Assembly (NCBI GenBank): GCA_964636575.1 | Contig: CAZWSE010000152.1 | Location: 1-5,758, forward strand | Reading direction: 5' to 3' | From: CAZWSE01 sp964636575 | GTDB lineage: Bacteria > Pseudomonadota > Alphaproteobacteria > Rhodobacterales > Rhodobacteraceae | Length of the DNA stretch: 5,758 nucleotides | Shown: in pieces, positions 1 to 5,462 of the stretch | How positions within the stretch are numbered: the stretch's first letter is position 1 | How the letters are laid out: each line of letters opens with the position of its first letter | Position numbers and translations under genes: made by a program | The notes under the pieces: model-generated | Database searches by the model: none | The model's input: only the letters and a program-made list of their open reading frames with translations | What the model was told of the DNA's origin: nothing

Positions 1-481
1 CAAGAAAGTCAGCTACGACGTGCAACCGACCCGCGAAGGTCAGGTTCTGGATTATGACAAGCTGACCATGAAGGTCGAAACTGACGGCTCGATCACGCCA
101 GACGATGCGGTCGCCTTTGCGGCCCGTATTTTGCAAGACCAGCTGTCTATCTTCGTCAACTTCGACGAGCCTGAAAGCGCGTCCCGTGCTGATGACGACG
201 ATGGTCTGGAATTCAACCCGCTGCTGCTGAAGAAAGTGGACGAGTTGGAACTGTCTGTCCGTTCTGCAAACTGCCTGAAGAACGACAACATCGTTTATAT
301 TGGCGATTTGATCCAGAAGACAGAAGCCGAAATGCTGCGCACCCCGAACTTTGGCCGCAAATCCTTGAACGAGATCAAGGAAGTGCTGTCCGGTATGGGT
401 CTGCACCTTGGCATGGACGTCGAAGACTGGCCACCAGACAACATCGAAGATCTGGCGAAGAAGTTCGAAGACGCCTTTTAA
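1..481 (+). CDS. rpoA: DNA-directed RNA polymerase subunit alpha, C-terminal part (5' end outside window)
   Basis: Alpha subunit of RNA polymerase; the N-terminal domain dimerises to nucleate beta/beta' assembly, and the C-terminal domain (alphaCTD) binds UP-element DNA and activators. The reading frame is open from base 2 and ends at TAA 479-481, giving the last 159 residues of a protein normally about 330-340 long. The first part (TREGQVLDYDKLTMKVETDG, then DDAVAFAARILQDQL) is the end of the N-terminal domain. An acidic linker (ADDDDG) follows, then the complete alphaCTD. The alphaCTD keeps the DNA-contact surface known from E. coli: RSANCL (R265/N268 equivalents, codons near 260-274) and GRKSLNEIK (G296, K298, S299, E302 equivalents). 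It ends with the LGMxxxxWPP motif and a short acidic tail. There is no frameshift or truncation other than the window edge. rplQ follows 139 nt downstream, the expected order. Confidence 0.97.
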   Translation, partial: KKVSYDVQPTREGQVLDYDKLTMKVETDGSITPDDAVAFAARILQDQLSIFVNFDEPESASRADDDDGLEFNPLLLKKVDELELSVRSANCLKNDNIVYIGDLIQKTEAEMLRTPNFGRKSLNEIKEVLSGMGLHLGMDVEDWPPDNIEDLAKKFEDAF

Positions 482-620
482 GAACATGGGGTGGCCCGCA
501 AGGACCGCCCCTTAAAATGCCCACGCTGGTGGGGAATACTTGGGCAATCCTGCCCCAACAGAGCCAATGACACGCATCATAAGGCCGTACAAAGTATAAA
601 CCTGAAGAAGGACTATCAAA
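482..620 (+). other. rpoA-rplQ intergenic spacer with two hairpins
   Basis: This 139-nt spacer has no ORF with a convincing ribosome binding site. Hairpin A pairs GGGGTGG (488-494) with CCGCCCC (505-511): 7 bp with one G-U pair and a 10-nt loop. It is followed only by TTAAAA, so it is a poor Rho-independent terminator. Hairpin B pairs TTGGGC (540-545) with GCCCCAA (552-558), with one bulged C and a 6-nt loop. Possible roles are an mRNA processing or stability element or partial attenuation between the two genes; this is inference. A TATAAA hexamer at 595-600 has no well-spaced -35 partner. Confidence 0.35.
604..612 (+). promoter_or_regulatory. ribosome binding site of rplQ
   Basis: GAAGAAGGA ends 8 nt before ATG 621. 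It is a good Shine-Dalgarno match and supports this start for L17. Confidence 0.75.
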
Positions 621-1043
621 ATGCGTCACGCACGTGGTTACCGCCGCCTGAACCGGACACATGAGCACCGTAAAGCTCTGTTTTCCAACATGGCAGGCTC
701 GCTCATTGAACATGAGCAAATCAAAACAACTTTGCCCAAGGCCAAAGAACTGCGCCCGATCATTGAGAAAATGATCACGCTGGCCAAACGCGGCGATCTG
801 CACGCCCGTCGTCAGGCCGCAGCCAAGCTGAAGCAAGACAAGTATGTCGCCAAATTGTTTGACGTTCTTGGCCCACGCTACAAAGACCGCCAAGGTGGGT
901 ATGTCCGCGTGTTGAAAGCTGGCTTCCGTTACGGTGACATGGCCCCGATGGCGATCATCGAGTTTGTAGACCGCGACCGCGATGCCAAGGGCGCTGGCGA
1001 CAAAGCCCGCCTTGAAGCCATGGAAGTGGAAGGCGAGGAATAA
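621..1043 (+). CDS. rplQ: 50S ribosomal protein L17
   Basis: Structural protein of the large ribosomal subunit that binds 23S rRNA near the exit-tunnel side. It has 140 residues; E. coli L17 is 127, and the extra length is a charged C-terminal tail (about residues 118-140: DRDAKGAGDKARLEAMEVEGEE). The N-terminal signature is complete: MRHARGYRRLNRTHEHRKAL (1-20), then FSNMAGSLIEHEQIKTTLPK (21-40) and the KAKELR segment. The GGYVRVLKAGFRYGDMAPMA block (91-110) and IIEFVDRD are the conserved end of the fold. The ATG at 621 has a good ribosome binding site and gives exactly the conserved L17 N-terminus. It follows rpoA as the last gene of the alpha-operon cluster, and a strong terminator begins 23 nt after the stop codon. 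Confidence 0.98.
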   Translation: MRHARGYRRLNRTHEHRKALFSNMAGSLIEHEQIKTTLPKAKELRPIIEKMITLAKRGDLHARRQAAAKLKQDKYVAKLFDVLGPRYKDRQGGYVRVLKAGFRYGDMAPMAIIEFVDRDRDAKGAGDKARLEAMEVEGEE

Positions 1044-1065
1044 ATCCTCCGCCATATGAAATTCT

Positions 1066-1106
1066 AAAACCCCTCGCTGGCGACAGCGGGGGGTTTTGCT
1101 TTGTTT
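1066..1106 (+). terminator. strong intrinsic terminator after rplQ
   Basis: AAAACCCCTCGCTG (1066-1079) pairs with CAGCGGGGGGTTTT (1084-1097) over 14 bp with a single G-U pair. The loop is the GNRA tetraloop GCGA (1080-1083), and a T-rich tract follows (TTTTGCTTTGTTT, 1094-1106). The A-run on the 5' arm and T-run on the 3' arm make it look functional on both strands, although no minus-strand gene reads into it here. It closes the ribosomal protein operon. Confidence 0.92.
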
Positions 1107-1128
1107 GGGCTGCACGTAGGGTTCTGCA

Positions 1129-2439
1129 ATGGCCGATCTGTTTGCATCTGATGATCCGATCCCCGAAGGCACCGCCCCGCGTCCTTTGGCAGACCGGCTG
1201 CGCCCGAAGACTTTGGCAGAAGTGATCGGTCAGGATCAGGTGCTTGGCCCTGATGCGCCTTTAGGAGTGATGTTGGAGTCAGGGTCTTTGTCGTCCTTGA
1301 TCTTCTGGGGTCCCCCCGGTGTTGGTAAAACCACCATCGCACGGCTTTTGGCCGATGAAACCGATCTGCACTTCGTCCAGATCAGCGCCATTTTCACGGG
1401 CGTGCCAGATCTGCGCAAAGTGTTCGAGGCCGCCAAGATCCGCCGTCAAAACGGGCAGGGGACTTTGCTGTTTGTCGATGAGATCCACAGATTCAACAAA
1501 GCCCAGCAAGACGGATTTCTGCCTCATATGGAGGACGGGACTATTTTGCTGGTTGGGGCAACCACTGAAAACCCGTCTTTTGAGCTGAACGCCGCTGTTC
1601 TTTCCCGCGCGCAGGTGCTGGTGTTGGAGAGGTTGCGCCCCGAGCATATGGAAGCGCTGACCATCCGCGCCGAGGCTGAGGTGGGCAAGCCATTGCCCCT
1701 GTCGGACGCGGCCCGCACTGCTTTGCACGAGATGGCAGATGGCGATGGCCGTGCCTTGTTGAACCTGATTGAACAGGTCGCCGCGTGGAAAGTGGAGGCT
1801 CCGCTGGATGCCGAAGCTTTGGCGACACGGCTCATGCGTCGTGCGACCAAATACGACAAGTCCGGCGATGAGCACTACAACCTGATTTCTGCGCTGCATA
1901 AGTCCGTGCGCGGGTCTGATCCTGATGCGGCGCTTTATTGGTTGGCGCGGATGCTGACGGGGGGCGAAGACCCGCGCTATCTTGCCCGCCGGATCACGCG
2001 CATGGCTGTGGAAGACATTGGTTTGGCTGATCCGCAGGCGCACCGCGTGTGCTTGGACGCGTGGGAAACCTATGAGCGCCTTGGCAGTCCTGAGGGCGAA
2101 CTGGCGTTGGGCCAAGCGATCACCTACCTAGCGCTCGCCCCGAAATCCAACGCGGGCTATGTGGCGTTTAAGGCGGCTATGCGTGAGGCGGGTAAATCAG
2201 GGTCAGAACCGCCGCCCAAGCATATTCTGAACGCAGCCACATCGTTGATGAAGGATCAGGGGTATGGGGCCGATTATGCCTATGACCATGACGCCGAAGA
2301 TGGGTTTTCGGGCCAGAACTATTTCCCTGAGACTATGAAGCGCCCCAGCTACTATGCACCGGTTGAGCGTGGATTCGAGCGCGACTTGAAAAAGCGGATG
2401 GAGTATTTCGCGAAGCTGCGGGCCAAGCGGGACGGTTGA
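1129..2439 (+). CDS. rarA: replication-associated recombination protein A (RarA/MgsA, AAA+ ATPase)
   Basis: Clamp-loader-like AAA+ ATPase of the RarA/Mgs1/WRNIP1 family, which acts at stalled replication forks in the cytoplasm. The protein is 436 residues (E. coli RarA is 447). Visible in order: N-terminal PLADRLRPKTLAEVIGQDQ (19-37); Walker A GPPGVGKT (61-68); Walker B LLFVDEIH (113-120) with D117/E118; a conserved RFNKAQQD segment (121-128); sensor 1 GATTENPS (143-150); Arg-finger LSRA (158-161); sensor 2 GDGRALLN (205-212). The C-terminal tetramerisation region has KYDKSGDEHYNLISALHKS (241-259), ALYWLARML, NAGYVA (341-346) and the HILNAAT...GYG...YAYDHD...YFP block (365-400). All catalytic motifs are intact. 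The start at ATG 1129 has only a weak upstream TAGGG (1117-1121), but it yields the usual MADLF-type N-terminus. It lies just downstream of the rplQ terminator and is first of a five-gene same-strand run; crcB begins 31 nt after its stop. Confidence 0.97.
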   Translation: MADLFASDDPIPEGTAPRPLADRLRPKTLAEVIGQDQVLGPDAPLGVMLESGSLSSLIFWGPPGVGKTTIARLLADETDLHFVQISAIFTGVPDLRKVFEAAKIRRQNGQGTLLFVDEIHRFNKAQQDGFLPHMEDGTILLVGATTENPSFELNAAVLSRAQVLVLERLRPEHMEALTIRAEAEVGKPLPLSDAARTALHEMADGDGRALLNLIEQVAAWKVEAPLDAEALATRLMRRATKYDKSGDEHYNLISALHKSVRGSDPDAALYWLARMLTGGEDPRYLARRITRMAVEDIGLADPQAHRVCLDAWETYERLGSPEGELALGQAITYLALAPKSNAGYVAFKAAMREAGKSGSEPPPKHILNAATSLMKDQGYGADYAYDHDAEDGFSGQNYFPETMKRPSYYAPVERGFERDLKKRMEYFAKLRAKRDG

Positions 2440-2470
2440 CTCTTGCCCTTACAGGCGCGATTGCACGGGC

Positions 2471-2833
2471 ATGTTTTCAACAGTGATCTCTGTGGCCTTG
2501 GGTGGCGCGATTGGTGCGGTTTTGCGCTATTTGGTGGGCCTTGCCGTGGCCTTTCCGATGGGCACGTTAGCAGTCAACGTCGTAGGATCGTTTGCGATTG
2601 GACTGGTGTGGGCGCAGTTCGCGGGAAAATCCCCGAGCCCTGCGGCGATGCCATTTCTGATGACCGGTGTTTTGGGCGGGTTCACGACGTTTTCGACCTT
2701 TTCACTGGATACATTGCGGCTGATCCATGACGGACGGATCGTCTTCGCGGGGGGATACGTTGTGGCTTCTGTCCTGTTGTCGCTGCTTGCCTGCGCACTG
2801 GGACTATACTTGATCAAAGGAGCCGCCGTATGA
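2471..2833 (+). CDS. crcB: fluoride efflux channel CrcB/Fluc
   Basis: Small inner-membrane protein that works as an antiparallel dimer and exports fluoride. Its 120 residues are the usual length for the family. Four hydrophobic segments are visible, roughly 4-24, 31-50, 60-83 and 92-116. Family motifs present are GGAIGAVLRY (11-20), GTLAVNVVGSF (31-41, with the conserved Asn at 36) and G-FTTFSTFS (70-78), the break in TM3 that supplies the central Na+ site and the phenylalanines lining the pore. The ATG at 2471 has no good Shine-Dalgarno sequence. I keep it because it gives the conserved short N-terminus, no better in-frame start precedes it, and rarA translation ends 31 nt upstream, so it may depend partly on re-initiation. 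Its stop overlaps the next start (ATGA, 2830-2833). No fluoride riboswitch is possible in the short upstream gap. Confidence 0.96.
   Translation: MFSTVISVALGGAIGAVLRYLVGLAVAFPMGTLAVNVVGSFAIGLVWAQFAGKSPSPAAMPFLMTGVLGGFTTFSTFSLDTLRLIHDGRIVFAGGYVVASVLLSLLACALGLYLIKGAAV
2816..2822 (+). promoter_or_regulatory. ribosome binding site of the pseudouridine synthase gene
   Basis: AAAGGAG lies inside the end of crcB, 7 nt before ATG 2830. It is the clearest Shine-Dalgarno sequence in the five-gene run and fixes the downstream start at the ATGA overlap. Confidence 0.75.
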
Positions 2834-3873
2834 GCCGCGTTCAAACAATGGCTGTTGAAGCTGGCGACACTGATATGCGCCTTGATCGTTGGTTGCGTGT
2901 CAAGTTTCCGCATCTGTCCCAAGGTCGTATCGAGAAGATGTGCCGCAAGGGGGAGCTGCGTGTGAACGGGGGCCGCGTCAAACCTGCGACCCGTATTGAG
3001 ACAGGCCAACAGGTGCGTATCCCGCCGCTGCCTGATGCCGGTGAGATAAAGGCCCAAGCCAAGACAGATATCACTGCCGCCGACATCAAGATGATCCGGT
3101 CCTGCGTGATTTATCGTGACGATCACATCATTGCGCTGAACAAGCCGCATGGGTTGCCCGTACAGGGTGGGTCCAAGCAGTATCGCCATGTGGACGGGAT
3201 GGCCGACGCGTTGCGCTTTGACTTGGATGAGAAGCCGAAGCTGGTGCACCGCTTGGACAAAGATACATCCGGCGTTCTGATTATGGCCCGCACCCGTGCG
3301 ATTGCAGCCGCCCTGACAGCCGCCTTCCGGCACCGCGAAACCCGCAAGATCTATTGGGCTGCTGTCGCGGGCGTGCCGCATCCCAAGATGGGTGTCATCA
3401 AATACGGGATGGTCAAAGCAGGCGGTCACGGTAAGGGCGGTGAGGGCGAGAAGATGCATTGCATCCATCCCCGCGATGTGGCCACCACCGAAGGCGCCAA
3501 GCGCGCCACCACCGACTATTCGGTGATCACAGCCGCTGCCAAACGCTGTTCATGGGTTGCCATGATCCCTGTCACGGGCCGCACCCATCAATTGCGCGCC
3601 CATATGGCCGAGATCGGGCATCCGATTGTGGGCGACGGCAAATATGGCGGGTCATCACAGGACAATATGGGCGATGGATGGGGCGCGCAGCTTGGCGGTG
3701 ATATTTCCAAACGTTTGCACCTGCATGCGCGGTCTTTGACATTGGAACACCCCGTCACTGGCAACACGCTGCAACTGGTCGCGCCGATGCCAGAGCATAT
3801 GAAGGACACTTGGAACACCTTTGCTTGGGGCGATGACGACTATCCAGAGGACCCGTTTGAGGGCTTTGAATGA
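2830..3873 (+). CDS. rluC: RluA-family 23S rRNA pseudouridine synthase (RluC-like)
   Basis: Converts specific uridines to pseudouridine in 23S rRNA. The protein has 347 residues. An S4 RNA-binding domain occupies about 15-65 (MRLDRWLRVKFPHLSQGRIE, then ...GELRVNGGRVKP). The catalytic domain has NKPHGLPVQGG (104-114), then motif HRLDKDTSG (140-148) in which D143 is the expected catalytic aspartate. Motif PVTGRTHQLRAHMAEIGHPI (247-266) plus VGDGKYG completes the active site, and the end carries LHLHARSL (296-303). A glycine/lysine-rich stretch at 196-208 (KAGGHGKGGEGEK) sits between catalytic blocks and is probably a surface loop. The S4 domain separates it from RluA proper and points to RluC or RluD; I favour RluC, but which uridines it modifies cannot be read from the sequence. 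It overlaps crcB by 4 nt upstream and the HAD gene by 4 nt downstream. Confidence 0.92.
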   Translation: MSRVQTMAVEAGDTDMRLDRWLRVKFPHLSQGRIEKMCRKGELRVNGGRVKPATRIETGQQVRIPPLPDAGEIKAQAKTDITAADIKMIRSCVIYRDDHIIALNKPHGLPVQGGSKQYRHVDGMADALRFDLDEKPKLVHRLDKDTSGVLIMARTRAIAAALTAAFRHRETRKIYWAAVAGVPHPKMGVIKYGMVKAGGHGKGGEGEKMHCIHPRDVATTEGAKRATTDYSVITAAAKRCSWVAMIPVTGRTHQLRAHMAEIGHPIVGDGKYGGSSQDNMGDGWGAQLGGDISKRLHLHARSLTLEHPVTGNTLQLVAPMPEHMKDTWNTFAWGDDDYPEDPFEGFE

Positions 3874-4553
3874 GCACGGACCTGCGGCTGGTTGTCTTTG
3901 ATGTGGATGGCACGTTGGTCGACAGTCAGGCGGATATCGCAGGGGCCATGCGGCTGGCGTTTGAAGCGGAAGGGCTGGCGTCGCCTGCCTTGCCGGAAAT
4001 CCTGGGAATTGTCGGCCTGTCGCTGGACGTCGCGATGCCTGTTTTGGCACCTGACGCCGCGCCTGCCACGCACACCCGTTTGGTGCAGGGGTATAAGGAC
4101 GCATACATGTCCTTGCGGGCTCAGGCGGGTGCGGCGGCGTCTTCGCCTCTTTATCCCGGTGCGATGGCCTGTTTGAAAACCCTGCACGCCCAGCCCAACA
4201 CGATTCTTGGGGTGGCGACGGGCAAATCGAAGCGGGGTTTGGACAAGTTGATCGAGGCTCATGGGCTGGACGGAATGTTCGACACCCAGCAAGTGGCAGA
4301 TTTTCATCCCTCAAAACCGCACCCAGCGATGCTAAAGGCCGCAATGGATGAAATCGGAGTTGGCTCTGCACAGACGGTCATGATCGGGGACACCAGTTTT
4401 GATATGGAAATGGCCACGGCGGCGCGTGTTCCATTTATCGGGGTGCGTTGGGGCTATCACAGCGTTGATCGGTTGCATCTGTCGACGGCTTTGTTAGAGG
4501 ACTTTGCCGAATTGCCCGACGTTTTGGCGCAGCATTGGAGAGCACAGACATGA
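3870..4553 (+). CDS. HAD-IA family hydrolase, phosphoglycolate phosphatase-like
   Basis: Cytoplasmic HAD-superfamily phosphatase of 227 residues with all four motifs. Motif I is FDVDGTLVDS (10-19), with nucleophile D11 and acid/base D13. Motif II is VATGKS (115-120), with T117. Motif III has K149 in SKPHP. Motif IV is MIGDTSFDM (171-179), with D174 and D178 for Mg2+. Residues about 17-90 between motifs I and II form the helical C1 cap that sets substrate choice. Overall form matches Gph/phosphoglycolate phosphatase-type enzymes, which remove 2-phosphoglycolate (from DNA repair or photorespiration) or similar small phosphate esters; the true substrate is not decided by sequence, so no symbol is given. 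The start ATG 3870 overlaps the previous stop (ATGA) with GAGGG at 3859-3863 as ribosome binding site. The stop again overlaps the next start. Confidence 0.93.
   Translation: MSTDLRLVVFDVDGTLVDSQADIAGAMRLAFEAEGLASPALPEILGIVGLSLDVAMPVLAPDAAPATHTRLVQGYKDAYMSLRAQAGAAASSPLYPGAMACLKTLHAQPNTILGVATGKSKRGLDKLIEAHGLDGMFDTQQVADFHPSKPHPAMLKAAMDEIGVGSAQTVMIGDTSFDMEMATAARVPFIGVRWGYHSVDRLHLSTALLEDFAELPDVLAQHWRAQT
4537..4542 (+). promoter_or_regulatory. ribosome binding site deciding the ATP12 start
   Basis: GGAGAG lies 7 nt before ATG 4550. It favours ATG 4550 over the in-frame TTG at 4535, which would overlap this site and add five unconserved residues. Confidence 0.6.
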
Positions 4554-5260
4554 GCGAGTGGGCCGCCAAACGGTTTTGGACAGACGCAACGGTTGAGCCT
4601 CAAGCGGGGGGATTCACGGTGCTTTTGGACGGACGCGGGGTCAAAACGCCGGCTAAGGCCACACTTTTGTTGCCCACCGCGCAAATGGGCGAGGCCATTG
4701 CGGCCGAATGGCAGGCCCAAACCGACAAGATCGACCCGATGACAATGCCTTTCACTCGTGCGGCCAATGCTGCCATTGATAAGGTGGCTGTTCAGCACGC
4801 GGAAGTCGCCGATATGATCGCGGCCTATGGCGACAGCGACTTGATTTGTTACCGCGCTGAAAGCCCCGTTGAACTGGTCGAGCGTCAGGCGCAGGTCTGG
4901 GATCCGCTGGTGGAGTGGTCCAGAACCGCACTTGGAGCACCGTTAGAAGTTCATTCGGGGATCATTCACAAACCCCAAGACCCGAAATCTGTGGCGGTAT
5001 TGCGGGCGAAGACCCACGATATGTCCGCGTTTCAACTTGCGGCCTTTCATGATCTGGTCAGCTTGTCTGGCAGCTTGATTATAGGCTTTGCTGCGGCTGC
5101 ACATTTGCAAAGCGGAAAAGACCTTTGGGCCGCAAGCCGCGTTGATGAAGACTGGCAAATGGAGCTTTGGGGCGAGGATGAAGACGCCCTTGCCCTTGCA
5201 GAGACCAAACGTGTGGCATTTGTGAACGCGTTAACCTTTTATGACCTCGCAAGTGCCTAA
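4550..5260 (+). CDS. ATP12 family F1-ATPase assembly chaperone
   Basis: Homologue of mitochondrial Atp12, which holds the F1 alpha subunit until it is assembled with beta; the family is essentially alphaproteobacterial and mitochondrial. The protein has 236 residues from ATG 4550. Conserved stretches are KRFW (7-10), GFTVLLDGRGVKTPAK (21-36), AAEWQAQTDKIDPMTMPFTR (51-70) followed by AANAAIDKV, YGDSDLICYRAE (93-104), WDPLVEW (117-123), GSLIIGFAAA (174-183) and LWAASRVDEDWQMELWGEDE (192-211). That last block, with its acidic WGEDEDA, is the family hallmark. No signal peptide or membrane segment is seen, which fits a cytoplasmic chaperone. It is the last gene of the five-gene run and overlaps the HAD gene by 4 nt (ATGA). 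No ATP synthase genes lie in the window. No convincing terminator follows. Confidence 0.93.
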   Translation: MSEWAAKRFWTDATVEPQAGGFTVLLDGRGVKTPAKATLLLPTAQMGEAIAAEWQAQTDKIDPMTMPFTRAANAAIDKVAVQHAEVADMIAAYGDSDLICYRAESPVELVERQAQVWDPLVEWSRTALGAPLEVHSGIIHKPQDPKSVAVLRAKTHDMSAFQLAAFHDLVSLSGSLIIGFAAAAHLQSGKDLWAASRVDEDWQMELWGEDEDALALAETKRVAFVNALTFYDLASA

Positions 5261-5328
5261 TTCTTAATTCTAGGGCGTTGACCCAAGGGGAAGTGCCAGA
5301 TTTTCCAGCGTTTTCCGTGATCATACCC

Positions 5329-5358
5329 TTGACGAAATGTGATGATTCCCCCCATGCT
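5329..5358 (+). promoter_or_regulatory. candidate sigma-70 promoter for bztA
   Basis: TTGACG at 5329-5334 matches the -35 consensus at five of six bases. CATGCT at 5353-5358 is a weak -10 after an 18-nt spacer. The transcript would start near 5365 and leave a leader of about 100 nt containing the 5399-5417 inverted repeat. Confidence 0.3.
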
Positions 5359-5398
5359 CCCTGTCACGTTCGGCCCTTGGGCTGAAGTGTGATAAAAA

Positions 5399-5417
5399 TC
5401 GACCTTCCACGGGTCGA
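5399..5417 (+). repeat. inverted repeat in the bztA leader
   Basis: TCGACC (5399-5404) and GGTCGA (5412-5417) are perfect 6-bp complements around the loop TTCCACG. No T-run follows, so it is not an intrinsic terminator. It could be an RNA hairpin in the leader or an operator half-site pair; the sequence alone does not decide. Confidence 0.4.
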
Positions 5418-5447
5418 GCGAACCGTCCCATAAGGTGGCGGACAATC

Positions 5448-5456
5448 AGGAAGAGG
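5448..5456 (+). promoter_or_regulatory. ribosome binding site of bztA
   Basis: AGGAAGAGG ends 6 nt before ATG 5463. It is purine-rich and well spaced, and fixes the start that gives the MNKSVFFG signal peptide. Confidence 0.75.
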
Positions 5457-5462
5457 TTACTA

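Larger units (their letters stand above)
5261..5462 (+). promoter_or_regulatory. promoter/leader region of bztA
   Basis: This 202-nt gap separates the ATP12 stop from bztA. The best sigma-70-like candidate is TTGACG (5329-5334), 18 nt, CATGCT (5353-5358); the -10 is poor (3 of 6). A second -35-like TTGACC (5278-5283) has no good -10, and TGTGATAAA (5388-5396) resembles an extended -10 without a -35. Other structure: an inverted repeat TCGACC/GGTCGA (5399-5404/5412-5417, 7-nt loop), two GAA(A/G)TGTGAT(G/A)A copies exactly 50 nt apart (5334, 5384), TTTTCC twice 10 nt apart (5301, 5311), and a possible 16-codon ORF (5342-5392). That some promoter lies here is likely; its exact position is uncertain. 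Confidence 0.5.

Noticed and set aside
595..600. TATAAA as a -10 box for an rplQ promoter
   Set aside because: The nearest good -35 (ATGACA, 567-572) is 22 nt away, and the transcript start would fall in the rplQ ribosome binding site.
375..1172. Minus-strand open frame (265 codons) across rpoA end, rplQ and the start of rarA
   Set aside because: It runs through two conserved genes and a terminator, and its product has no recognisable features.
1279..2115. Minus-strand open frame (278 codons) opposite rarA
   Set aside because: It is antisense to intact AAA+ motifs, has no family signature or promoter, and is a shadow.
2440..2470. Fluoride riboswitch before crcB
   Set aside because: Only 31 nt separate rarA and crcB, too short for the crcB-motif riboswitch, and no such fold is visible.
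2443..2730. Plus-strand frame (95 codons) overlapping crcB
   Set aside because: It begins with a non-ATG codon, is in a different frame from CrcB, and resembles no family; the CrcB frame has all motifs.
2527..3468. Long minus-strand open frame (313 codons) opposite crcB and the pseudouridine synthase gene
   Set aside because: The translation shows no recognisable domain and lies antisense to two genes with clear family motifs. It is a codon-bias shadow in moderately GC-rich DNA.
4535..4549. TTG at 4535 as the ATP12 start
   Set aside because: It would add only MESTD and bury the GGAGAG ribosome binding site; ATG 4550 fits the ATGA pattern of the run.
5258..5271. Tandem TAATTCT repeat over the ATP12 stop codon
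   Set aside because: It is only two 7-nt copies, one of which includes the stop codon; too short to distinguish from chance.
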